DNA from: Trichosphaerium sp. ATCC 40318
Taxonomy: Eukaryota > Discosea > Flabellinia > Trichosidae
DNA: 64,000 nt
NCBI GenBank assembly: GCA_038496445.1
Contig: JALMLS010000525.1
Span: 1-64,000, forward strand
Direction of reading: 5' to 3'
Shown here: one piece after another, positions 1 to 11,522 of the stretch
How positions within the stretch are numbered: position 1 is the stretch's first letter
How the letters are laid out: each line of letters begins with the position of its first letter
Made by a program: the position numbers and the translations under genes
The notes under the pieces: model-generated
Database searches by the model: none
Told to the model about the DNA's origin: nothing
The model's input: the letters and a program-made list of their open reading frames with translations, nothing else

Positions 1-240
1 TTTTTTTTTGCATGGTGCAGTTATTGTGCACAAAGATTGATTGGATGAAGTGAAGCCGGAGGATACAACAATACCTGAAAGATGCATTTTCTTTACGACT
101 GTTTTGTGTCCTTTTATAGGCGGGATACCAAAAGTAGTACTCGTTTTAGCTGTAGAAATTGGTTTGAATACTAACTTATTTAAACAATTTATAAGTTTAT
201 TGGTATTTACAGTGTTTAGCCAGTTTCTGACCTTATAAAC

Positions 241-1108
241 CTATTTTTTACCACGTAATTTCTTAGGGACAGGTACACCAAACTTCAAAGCCTTTGAAGA
301 TAGCTTGTCAGCATAACCTTTACCTTTTTTCTTCAAACGAGCTTTTTGGCTTAATTGCGAGTCATCTTCTTCAGGCTCATCTTCATTATCTTCATCTATT
401 TCTTCTCCGTTTCCTTCTCCCTTGCCTTCTTGATCGTTATCGACAACGATATCTTCTTCTCCTTTAGCTCCTCTGAAGAGATCACTGCACCACCAACTAT
501 CTTTTACAAGTTGAAGCAAGCCGGAAACAATTTCCTTCGTTTTCTTCTTCTTGTGGTTGCTAATGTATGACGCGACTGTAGCTTGCATTGCCTTCGCATC
601 AGCCTTATCAGGTACAAAAGCATCATTGAGAGCCTTCTTTGTTGCAGTATACACCTTTGACTTCATGGACATTCTGCGAAAAAAGTAAGAAAAGTAAGTT
701 CACTTTACGAAAAAGTCACGTGATTGTTTACCTTTTTAGGCAGTATAGTGATACTAAAGCAACACTATCATTTTTGAACCAACCCAAGTTCGTCATAATG
801 ATTGCTTTGAGTTGTTCTAAGGCACTGTTGGCGTTGCTGTAAAACTGCTTGGACATTGTCATTGACGCAAACAAGCCAATAGCAAACAAGTCAAGCATTG
901 TTCCTCTATAATCACCGAAAATAATGACCTTTTATGATGTCAATACATTAACTAAGTATGTTATTGGTACCCAGTCTTTGCATGATATAGCTTTGCTGTC
1001 GAAATACACCAGGGTAAGCAATTTCTGCTTAATTGAGAGTGATACGTATGTTGAAAACATTATCTTGATGATATTGCTATCAGCAGAAAGCTCCGTTGAT
1101 GATAGCAT
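241..1108 (-). CDS. Unrecognised protein with basic/acidic C-terminal tail
   Basis: I do not recognise this gene. Reading right to left, one exon starts at an ATG at 1108 (MLSSTELSADSN...). A likely 42-nt intron, GTACCAAT...AAAAG at about 930-972, removes an in-frame TAA. The next exon starts VIIFGDYRGTMLDLFAIGLF and ends at about 739. A last exon, from about 673 to 241, follows an intron with a clear TTTTTTCGCAG acceptor. The junction LYCLKR-MSMKSK stays in frame. The last exon carries Lys-rich stretches, then an acidic Glu/Asp run (GEEIDEDNEDEPEEDD), then a basic end (KKLRGKK). This layout suits a nuclear or RNA-associated protein, but that is inference. The true start may lie further upstream, close to the 3' end of the neighbouring gene at 1267. 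Confidence 0.5.
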
Positions 1109-1266
1109 TGAGATAAGTTCCTTGTCTAATACAGAAGTTATACAATGTCTGGCTACTTTTCTTACTTTTTTTTGAGTTCCCTAGATGTACATCGTTTGGA
1201 ATGCAAAGAACTCTGTCAGATGATTTCAAAGGTAGACAAGACAGCTTTAGTTGTCCACAATTCCTT

Positions 1267-4200
1267 TTAAACGTTAGTGGACTCAAATGAATTTGTGACT
1301 GCTAGGTACCATCCGTTGTCACCTTTTTGTAGGTTGACTTTTATATTTGATATACTGTAAGTTGTAGGCGGTTCGTCTTTCATTTGTAATTTTAAGAGCT
1401 CCCTTGCTTTCTTGTGTGCGTCTTCTTCTTTTGGGTCTCCTTTAAAGAAACCTGACTTGGCAAAGAACTTTGTCTAAAACAAAAACCTATCAACAAAAGA
1501 ACAGGTGTTCTGTTGCTTACCGAAAAGTCCAATTCTGTTGATGCTTTAGAAGATGAGAGTCCCTTAACAAGACCACCCTTAGGAGTATTAAGGAATACAA
1601 CACCATTATCTTGTAGTGAACTGAGACCTAGAGCAGAGAAAGGACTTATATTTCCGGTATCCTTTGGAAAATGATTTGCTAGCTCCCTAATTGAAACAAC
1701 TTAGTTCGCAAGATCGTTTTCTTGTTTGTTTTACTTACGTCCACTTGAAACCTGCGTTTGGTTTTCCTGTTTTATCCACTACGTTATTTAAGGCGAAAAT
1801 TAACGGAGATCGGACAGTTCCTTTCTCCTTTGTCATCCAATGAGGCGGTTTACAATCAAACGCTTTGTTTGTTGCCCGATCAAAAGTAGCACCATTGTAC
1901 ATGTCAACATCCCATACACGTGTATTTAAACCCAAACCTACGAGTGGAACTTATTACGTGATGCTAGATGATAGAAAGAAAGTTGTACCTGTGAGAATTT
2001 TGAGCCAAGACATGTACATTACAGCGTTGATATGTTTATCAGTCAACAAGATTGCATCATATGATTCAACAGTTGGGAACTCTTCCCAACGAGGTGCACA
2101 TCTACAAGCTTGTTGTTGATACTCTATCGATTTGTTTTTAAATATTAATTCAGCTCTCACTAGCGCTCTAATGTGGTGTAAGTGACGTCATCGTGAAACA
2201 TGCTGTGGAATTGTTTACATACTTTTTAAAATGCAAGACATCTTTTTTCATTGTGAAGTCAACGTCCAACGCTATACTCGATTTTGAGTTGATTTCAGGG
2301 ATAACAAGTACAAGAGTCTGTGAGTTTGTATCTGGTTCTTGTACTATATCTTTGTGATTTACAATAACATCCTAAACTCAGCGTTAACAAAAGTAAACAT
2401 ACAAGAAAAACACAAAACAGTACCTGGGTGAATCTGAGTTTCAAAGCGATACTGCCTTCTCCTTGACCGTAAGGTTTTAAGGAAATGTTCTGAATTGATA
2501 CTTTCACACTTCCTGAATCTCCTCTAAATAAGCTCTCGGTAACCTAATAGCATATTTATGAGAAACAAAAAGCAATCGCAAAATAAAAGCTAACCTTAAT
2601 TGATTCAATGCGAACTGGGTACTGAACTAAGAAGTCTACAACACGTTGACAACCCTATAATATCGTCAGTTCAAAGTGTGCTGAGTATTGTCATACCCTG
2701 AAAGCGCGTCTTGTTAGTTCAGCATTTACAAGTAATTGGGAATGTTCTATCAAAGGACCAGGTTTTGAAGGTGGAGCGAAATCAGCAATATTGACTTTGA
2801 TTTCTTGATCACTAAGAGTAACAGAAGCGCCAGGAGCAATTTTTGGGAAAGCAACAGCGCTTCCCTTTGTCATAATACCCTTGATATTCGAGGCAAATAA
2901 AGCCATACCAGCAGGAAGAGTGAGTCCTCCTGTGTTCTTTACAACTATGTTTTTAATCACAACTTCTCTTTGGGGCTCCCATACACCATCCCCAACAGAA
3001 TCAACAACCTCAAAGCTTACGAATTGAGGATAGTACAGCTGTTTACTCTTCTCAAGAACAGAACCCTACAAAAAAGTAAGAAAAAAAGTCAACAATTGTC
3101 TTTCAAACTTACGTTTGGTGATACAACAGTATAAACTGTTTCTGCATCTCTACCAGATGTTCCACTAGTACCGCTTTGTCCTGAGTTTCCAGAGCGTCCT
3201 TGTTTTCCCCATTTTCCTTGACGTCCAGAAGAACCTACGTTTCCACTTCTAGACTACAAAGGTTGTTAGTACATGGTATTTTTCTGTAAGTGAATAACTT
3301 ACATAGGTTCCATTTCCATCGCTTCCAGCTTTACAAGAAAATATTAGCTTTGGGCAACAAAACAAAAAACTCACGTTCACTCCATCGACCAGGTGCTCCG
3401 CCACTACCACCGCTCCCATTCGAACTATAGCACGTGAGAAAGCTGTGAAAAAACAAGCTTTGCATACCCGCCAGAACCTCCAGTGCCGCCAGTACCTCTG
3501 GTACCAGCACTTCCGCCTCTGCCACCATAGTTATGACATCGAAGGAGCATTAGAAGTCGAGGATCAGCTGTAGTCACAGTAATGGGCGCAGCATCACCAC
3601 CACTACCGCCATTACCTGTTATGAAATTAACCATGGACGCTGCCTTTAATGTAGGTACCTCCTTTGGCTCCATTTGCGCCATGTCCTCCGTTCCCACCAC
3701 TAGCAGCAATTAGGAAAACAACTTCAAGTTTGAATTGGCTACTTACTTTCCACCGTTACCTCCTCTTCCACCGTTAGGAGCTCGTTGCCCATCTCCGGCA
3801 CCACCGTCACCTCCGCGGCCTCCGTATCCCTAAAATACACTTAGATTGTTACAAAATGTTTGTTTCGTACACCAGAGCCACCAGAACCTCCATTTCCCTA
3901 TTAAGTTGTACGTTAGTAAACTAAACGTTGTTGGTATGTGCAACTGTACCCCTGAACCTCCGGAACCACCTGTTTAAAGTAATTAGAAAACGATTTTGTT
4001 TTTACAAACATACCATTTCCACCACGTGCATCTAATACTATGATAGTGTCTTTATCTCCACAAGCAGATAAGCTTATTGAAGAACTATCAGTCCCTGATA
4101 GTTGAATACCTACAGTTCCGTCGTTTTGAATACCCTGGGCATAGGTAAGTTCACAGTATAAAACATGAGATAGCGGCACTTACACTTGTATCCAAAGTTA

Positions 4201-6185
4201 TATCTATTGGCATTGCACTTTCAGCATACCCGCCATCGCCGCCACTGGTACCAGCTTGTCCGCTAGTACCTGGTTCACCGTGTTCTTTTAAAAGAAAAAA
4301 GTAAGTATTTCAACAGCTATCATTATACTGTACCTCCATCAGCACCAGGTTGTCCAGCAGCACCTGTTACTCCAGCACGTCCATTTTTACCAGAACTCCC
4401 ACTCGATCCTTTTTGAATAATTAGTATTGTGTACTTGAAACTGAGTAGGTACCGCTTGTGCCTGATTCTCCTGTGCTTCCGTGTTTACCCGAAAAGTTAA
4501 CATGCAAAGAAACTTCTTCAGGTACTTTGACAGACAAAGGAACAATTGTTACTGACCCATCAATAAGCGTGATTACCTTGGGCATAAATATTCCTTCTTT
4601 CTCTACCAATTTAGAGTATTTTGGATCAAGACCTTAAAACAGCCTTTAGGATTTCTTGTACGGTTGATTTATAAATCAACTGAAATGTCAAGTACCAGGA
4701 GCAGGTAGAGCATTATAATTATTAAGTTTAACCCAAGGAACGTTTTTATCAGAGAGAAATTTAGACATGGCCATCTCCAGTGTCTGTGAAATCAATGTGG
4801 ATTGTTTCTATAAAGCATGAGATTGTGATTTGAAAAATATTTCTTTAGCGTACCTGTAAAAACTCTAGTGCTGGCGGATCTGTTGCTGGAACAATCTGTG
4901 CTAGACAGTTTATCTTTCCTGACATCTTATTTCTTGCATCAAGGTCGCATATGAAAGGTACAGCGACATTGTCTACAAAGAAGAACTTGTTAGTTGGAAA
5001 GGTGTTGGTTTTTTGTACCATCAATTTTATCTAGCAGTATCTCCATTTCAGCTATTTTTTGGTCACTGACTATAGCCTTACTGTTGTATACTTCTACAAT
5101 TACACTACAACCACGATCTCTAACGAGTGCGGATGATTCATGTTCCCAAACAAAGCTTGAAGGAAACTCTTTCGTTCTACAAGTTATTGAGAATTCGAAG
5201 AAAAAACCTAGGACAGAGAAAAGGCGGTTGCTCGCATGCAGTTTTCAGTTACCATGTTACCACAACAGCGGTGTGTAGGTAGCAAACAATTATTTTGCAA
5301 ATACGTGAAGAAAGATACAAGAAAAAAGTAGAGAAAAGAAAATGGATTGCTTACTCTGTTCGTTTAAGTTGAGGCGTTGATGCCATTTTATTCTTTGGAT
5401 GCGTAGAAAAATGCCACGTGGCGTAATACTCTAGAAAAACTAACATCAACACCTTGAAGGTCCACAAAGTGAACTCAAAAAAAAACTCAAGAAAGCGTAC
5501 TTCTGTTAATAACATCTGTGAAGTTCGCCTCGTTAATGAGTAAATACATCGACGAAGGATTCTTTTGTAGAGCCTGTAATAAATAAATAAACTCATGACT
5601 AAATATGTTCGTAATAGTACCAACGCTGAGGACTCTGATGTTTGTACAACATAGCGAATAGATAGTAAAACTTTTGCTCCTTTTTCACCGAAATTGTGCC
5701 TTTCACAGATTAAGCCACAGTACAACCAGAGTGGATAAACCATGATAAAAAAATACAGTTCTTACCATTTACGCTCTGTGATGTTTTGTTTTATATCACC
5801 CAAAGACAATTTGATGTCCTTATAAGTTGAAGCGCCAAAGGTTTTTTTAAACTTTACGAAAAATTAGCAGGAGGCTCTGTTTTCAATAGATATTTCTCCG
5901 TACTCTAAGTCTGCATTTTAGTTCTTTAGCGCCTGACACATTGCTAAAAGTATGCGTTTCTCCCCATAGAGGATCAGGCTAAATTATGTAAGTACGCTAC
6001 AAGAACGTCATTGCGCTTACCCCGCTTGTAAATTTCGCAGTTTTAGATACGTTCCCAACATGTAGTTGAACGCTCCACTTCTTTTTTGCGTCGACGCCAG
6101 TCCCACGTATTATACGAACAACCAAGTTAGATTGTTGTATACCTGTACCGGTCGACTTTTCATCTGAAGAGCTGCTGCGTTCCAT
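1267..6185 (-). CDS. C2-domain protein with glycine-rich collagen-like repeats
   Basis: This is a multi-exon minus-strand gene. The first exons (about 6185-5890) read like a C2 domain: NLVVRIIRGTGVDAKKKWSVQL, then TAKFTSG, then DPLWGETHTFSNVSG. C2 domains bind membrane lipids, often with calcium. From about 4620 to 3130 a chain of very short exons encodes GxxG-type glycine repeats (for example GKNGRAGVTGAAGQPGADG), interrupted by a TVVVTTADPRLLMLL-like beta segment. The C-terminal exons (about 3060-1267) form a large region I do not recognise, ending DNGWYLAVTNSFESTNV and TAA. The start chosen is the ATG of MERSSSSDE. An upstream ATG at about 6449 begins a hydrophobic stretch (VLFILLVLFLVPILRRLQ) and could splice in frame through a donor GTAAATTG, which would give a membrane-anchored form. 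Individual exon limits are approximate. Confidence 0.6.
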
Positions 6186-6713
6186 TTGTGAAGCTACAAA
6201 AAAATACTGCTGTAAAACTAAACGAAAACTTTCCAAATTTCTGGTTTTTTAACACGCTTACGCTCAGCAGAGCCTATTGTTAACGATGCCCAGAATGCCT
6301 AATAAATCAGACGACAATTTACCAGAATCAAGGTTGACACTATGTGTCACTATTAGCATTTCATTGATTCTTTGAAATTTTTGTAATCTTCTCAGTATTG
6401 GCACCAGAAAAAGTACTAGTAATATGAACAAAACTGGCTTTGAACACATAAAGTGGCTTGTAGTAAAATCATATTATTTGCTACAATAGTGGGAGCATAG
6501 TTGACCAACAAAGAAAGCCGTAACAATACAAAATCGTCAAATGGCAAAAAACAACAAAATCAGAGTTTTGATGCTAAAGAGGAACAGAACCCTCGGAGAG
6601 CTCGTTTTAGTTACTCTGGGTTAATATATTGAGTCTTACAATGTGATTATGAGTTCTTTGCGCTTTCTTAATTTGTTTAAGCGCTTATTGTCTGGCAACT
6701 CCCCAATAACGCC

Positions 6714-7695
6714 ATGCGAGCTATATCAAGCGTTTTAGTTATTTTGGCGCTATGTTCGCTGCTTATTGCGCGTGGCGTCGAAAAATCATCTTGTGAAGCG
6801 AATAAGGACTGCAAATCGTGTACACTGAGTTCCACGCCTTTGGGTTGTAGGTGGTGCGGTACAGATAACACTTGTCGGCCTACTTTTGGAACAAACAATA
6901 GCACATGCTACGAGGCAGAATATATCGATGAAACAAAGCTATGTGGGGTACAAACTCACACTTTTAAGATTTGACAAATCGCACAACAATACGTATTCTT
7001 TACTGCTAACGCAATAACGCTTAAATCCGGTTTGAGCGTACTGTAGTGTAGTACGACATCTAATTTAGCTTAGTGTACGCCAACAACTTGTAAAGTAAGC
7101 CCTGGACTTGATAGTAGCGTATGTTCATGGTACACGCGAACTACAGAAGGCACTTTGGGTAATGACACATCTAAATGGTTTGGTACGTTTTTTCTAAAAA
7201 TGCATGTGACCCTTTTGACAAAAAAAAAGGTGGTGATTTCCTTCCAAAGATTTATAGTAATACGGCGCACTGTGTTTGCTCAGGAGACAATCTTCCATTG
7301 TGGGAGGTACCTGTAGCTCAGTGTATCCGTAAAAGTATTATTCAGAGCCATTACGCCATCCCTCCAGAAACAAAGGTAAGTTCTTGTTGGTTTTCTTTTT
7401 TTTTTTTTACCACGGCCTATATTTGGTCTAACAAGCTCATCAATAGCGCAAGATGAGGTCTATTTCGGGTGAATGTATTGAATCAGAACAATTTGTGCCA
7501 ATGATTTATGCCATTCATCAGAAAGCATACAAGACATGTTGTTGCACTGGAAAAATTGCACCAATTGAGGCATGGTATCTTCTTATGTGTGAGGGCAGTG
7601 CGTTCCCTTGTAGTATTAAAGGACCGCCGGAAACGCTTAAACCTGGTCTTTTGTGGTCAGTACTCGAGGCTGGACGCTGTGGTTGCGGATGGTAA
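6714..7695 (+). CDS. Secreted cysteine-rich protein, N-terminal PSI-like domain
   Basis: The ATG at 6714 opens a clear signal peptide (MRAISSVLVILALCSLLIARG). A cysteine pattern of PSI/plexin-repeat type follows (CEANKDCKSCTLSSTPLGCRWCG...CYEAEYID). Exon 1 ends TGTGGG|gtacaa. Exon 2 begins after TTAG at about 7073 with CTPTTCKVSPGLDSSVCSWYT. The next junction restores GGDFLPKIYSNTAHCVCSG. A further intron (gtaagttc...gcgcaag, about 7374-7452) leads to the last exon, with MRSISGECIESEQ, a CCCTG cluster and the end GRCGCGW-TAA. The mature protein has about 250 residues and is dense in Cys, so it is probably disulfide-bonded and extracellular. I see no membrane segment after the signal, and the part after the PSI-like domain matches no family I know. 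It diverges from the C2/glycine gene. Confidence 0.62.
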
Positions 7696-8074
7696 CAACT
7701 TTTATTTACACTTGTTTCAAACTAATAAAATGGCTTCCACGATATTAAATGTTTTGTCCTTGGTGCGGATGCACAGTACGTTTTTTTTTCATGTAGTATC
7801 AAGCTCAGTAGCACACGATATCATCTTTGCTACTCTTAAATTTCTGTTTGTACAACTCTTGACGATAAGTTGAAGCCATCTTGTTCAATGTAATTTATTG
7901 CTGATTGGGCAACTAGATTTGAAAGAATGAATTCCCTTGAACAAAACTATGAAGAAAGTTCATAACTTAAAGTCAACAGTTGTGATCGCGATGGTCACGG
8001 GTTAATAAATTATCAAAGAGTGACTTTGTCGATAATATAAACACGAAATTTATTTAAATTTCACTTGAATCTAT

Positions 8075-10233
8075 TTACATAAACAATGCTATTACAAAAA
8101 CGAACAATGATAAAATAGGAACCAATGCCTTAGAGCTTGACTCAGGTCTACTATTAGATCCTGTTATCGTTATTTCAATGCTATTACTAGCTTTGCCGTT
8201 TGCAGCAACTTGGATACCGATTAAATTTCTTCGTGAGAAAGGCATAGTACAAGTCTACGAATAAAATGAATCAACACACATACGCAATAATCAAAACATA
8301 AAATAACGATTGCTGGAAGAACAATGAAGACTAGAAATTGGAAAATTTCGTCTTTTTTTTTTTTTCTGTGAAAAAAACGTACCACTTCAGAAAGAGCTGT
8401 GTTTGCTTTTGCTACTGATGTTGTAGCTGCAGCAAGTCCTCCGTATATGCATGCTAGATCATCACCATAGAAGAAGTAACCACGTATAGTTATGACATCA
8501 CCGACAGTAATGGAATCTTTGTCCGTCCACAAGGCGATAGGACATGGATCAAAGTTCACTGGTCTTGATTAGTTGTTTGGTTTTGTTGGTATGATTGAGT
8601 TCGTACAAACTAAAGTCCATCCAAGACGCCAGAATACGTTTACTTCTTCTGGTTGCATACCGTAAATACGATCAGGCTCAATTGTAGGTACCATTAGACC
8701 TGGTTGTTGAGTTAATTTTAAAAGTTTGGAATTTGCTAAAAGATCTCACCTTCGTATTTCTCATCCCAGGTACCAGCAAGTCCATTTTCTCCTGTGGAAA
8801 ACGGTATGCCATCATCATCGGATTTTACTAGGGCAGAAAAACCTAAGAAACTCGTTTCGGTGCCTAATAGTAAAGAGTAAGTAAAGATTGGCGGATTTAT
8901 TTCGTTTCGTTTAAAATTCACCTTTCTTTATTGAACGAACACCAAACCATGATGTTCCAGGGAGTCTGTACAAATCTAACATCGTTGGTATGATTTCATC
9001 TGGATCTGGAGTGCCGGCAGCATCTAGAAAAAAAGTTAACAAAAAAACGCCGTTTCATTCAAAAATAACCATACACTGTCTATCTTGTTCACTAATGAAC
9101 CCAAAAATATGACCCATCTCACGTACTAATACAGCAACAGCATCAATTTTACCCTTTGGTAAAAAAGTTAAAAAAACATGAGTTTTCAAGTAATATCACG
9201 TGATATTTTTGTTTGAGTGTTTAGTTGTACGTACAGATTCGAGTGGTGTTGTAACATCGAAATCAAATGGGTATGTCGTATCATCATTAGAGAGAACAAT
9301 CTTACCATCTAGTTCGCCGTTTGTATCGTCAAAATTTCTGGTTGGAAATATTGCCTTGGTTTTAAACGTAAGCCATTGCAGGTGAAGGTTTTTTTTGCGT
9401 AGTACCTTAGCTTGCGCCTTTGAAGGACCTATTTTTGTAGGAAGCACTTGACCATCTTCAGTTTCGAAGTTCAATCTGCTTGTAAAAAATACATCTTGTA
9501 GAATGAAACTCTTAGCTTTCAAGTTGCTTTGATATTGAGTTCTATACAATTTATGAGTTAAGGTTTGTAAACTGTAGGAATGTTGCTTTTCTTTTTGCTC
9601 TTGTATTAAAGTACGTACACTAATTCGTCTCTTCCCATATCCATTATACGCTCAACGGTAGTGGTAACAGCAGTATTTGTATCACCATTGAAATCAACTT
9701 CGAAAGTAACCGTAACATCATCGAGAATAACCTCTTTCTACGCGTATTTAGTACATTCCGCACCGTTTCGATCACGTTTTATGGAGGAAAAAAAAGCGTG
9801 ATGTATATTACGTTAGAAAATGAAATAAGTCGTACCCAAACAAGTATCGCTGCGTCCACAGAGGCTTGAATGTCTGTTCTCTAAGATAGACAGTTAGCAA
9901 ATTTCAAAAAGAAAAATTTTCGTGCACTTACGTCAACTGCTCCTGGCCCGTAGTTTACCACAATATTAAGCTCAGAACCAGCACTATGCGTTGTGCCGCC
10001 CCTTAGGAGATTAATGGGTGTTTTGGGTTAGTGGTGTACCTTTTATGTGCGTCACCTTTATAACTTGCCTCAGAAGCTAAGATTAAATGTTAGTTATACA
10101 TAGGCACTTGTTTATTACATGACGCGATACATGCTCTCGTGAATCGACGTGACGACTAATTATTAAACCATAACATACCTGTAGCAACTCCCAGTATTGT
10201 TACGCATAAAACTATTAATAAGAGAGGGCGCAT
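8075..10233 (-). CDS. Surface metallopeptidase-like protein (RExxH), TIG-like domain, C-terminal anchor
   Basis: The signal peptide is MRPLLLIVLCVTILGVATA at 10233. About eight exons follow. The region SELNIVVNYGPGAVD, the zinc-site segment AVLVREMGHIFGF at about 9140-9095, TMLDLYRLPGT and VPTIEPDRIYGMQPEEVNVFWRLGW follow the order seen in secreted metallopeptidases of the bacterial NF038122 type (HExxH-xxGF, LDLFR, then a final domain ending in xxxLGW). The first His of HExxH is Arg here (codon CGT), so zinc binding and catalysis are doubtful although the reading frames are intact. After it comes a TIG/IPT-like Ig fold (CPIALWTDKDSITVGDVITI...), then a hydrophobic C-terminal end (ALVPILSLFVFVIALFM), fitting a GPI signal or tail anchor. 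The family call is from memory of motif order; the signal, motif and anchor are seen directly. Confidence 0.68.
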
Positions 10234-11522
10234 TGTTAATGTCTTACTGAAATAATTGCTCAAGTCTTGTTTGCTAAAAATATTCCTAACTTAACATCTT
10301 ACCTTCTTCCGTCGCACGCAACCTCCGAACTATCTCAGAGAGAACAATAACTGCACGGTGTCTTTCCATCTAGCGGGTTCTGTAAAAAGGAAGTTCCTGT
10401 GGGGCAATAGTGCTCTGCATTTAGGAAGTACGAAAGAATTTTTCGTTTCGTATTTGTTACCCTGTGCTTATTGCTTTTTTTGTAATGTCGGTTCGGATCA
10501 CCAAACGTCGCGAAGAATTCCAAAATATTCTGAACAATGCAAGCGCATTGGCATTGAAGTTGCTGTGAAGGAGCTAACTAAACCCTCGCGGAAGATTGTG
10601 ATACCACGTTCACCGCTAAGCACTATTTATTTTCACTAGTTTATGAAAAAGGAACCTCAAAAATATGCATAGCTATTTGCCTATAAAATGAAGACGCCAA
10701 AAGATTGGCTTTAAGTAGGCAAACACTTTCAGCTGAGATTGAAGTACTTCCTTACAGCCACAGTGGTTTTGACGTACATGGAAAATTTTCAAAGGACCAA
10801 TAATAGTCCAGAAAATGAACTTTATGCCCATTACACAGGTGTCATTTGCCTTCGATACTTCTCTTTTTTTACACTTTGTGTACTTGTATTTATCCTCAGC
10901 AAACTGCATGTACGCTATTTCTTGTGTTCTCCATGCATAATACATATTGAAATAACATTGAATAAATGGTTCACCTGAGTCATGCCACCATCTACTTTAG
11001 TTTGAATACTAAAAATGCTTGAGCAAGTGGCCTGCAGCGCCACTCCTGTAGTCTCTTTAATTTGCACAGGCATAACAGAGTTGGAACACGATGCCCAAGT
11101 TTGATGTCACCATCAAGTTCGCAATTTAAAACTCTGTTCTTTTATTTTCTTGCGACTGGAACCGTTTGTTTCCGCACTGATGCTCTTCAACTTAGTGTCA
11201 AATCTTGACGTTGGTGCTGTGTATCTATTTAGCAGATGGTTACATTTTATTCCACGTTGTAACGAAGGTAGCAAGTGGTACTGTGGCTCCACTGGAAGGT
11301 GCAATAGATAGCATTTTTCGGTTTTTGTTCCAATTTAGGATTCAGTTTTCGGTTGTCTAGACGAATTTCTCGTTCCTTGGTGCCCACCCAGAAATTGTTT
11401 CATTAACATGAAAACATGGTAAGCGATAACTATTTTGAAAGAGCAGGATAGACCTATTTAAGCAATCGAAACTCTTGCAACTTATCTGAATAAACAGTTA
11501 AGACACACTAGCTCATTAACGG
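10234..11522. other. Intergenic region with no convincing gene
   Basis: This 1.3 kb lies between two divergent genes. On the minus strand, short frames at about 10523-10335 (ending YCPTGTSFLQNPLDGKTPCSYCSL, after a plausible intron gtaacaaa...aatgcag) and at 10900-10680 (CKKREVSKANDTC) look slightly gene-like. I could not join them into one reading frame with a start. Promoters of the sirtuin and of the metallopeptidase-like gene must lie here. No RNA gene was seen. Confidence 0.4.

Noticed and set aside
41-238. Plus-strand frame at the left edge
   Set aside because: No ATG start, no family resemblance and no splice partners; hydrophobic content reflects T-rich DNA.
924-975. In-frame TAA in an apparently continuous coding stretch, hinting at a variant genetic code
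   Set aside because: A 42-nt GT...AG intron of normal size for this genome removes the stop in phase, and TAA clearly ends many other genes here.
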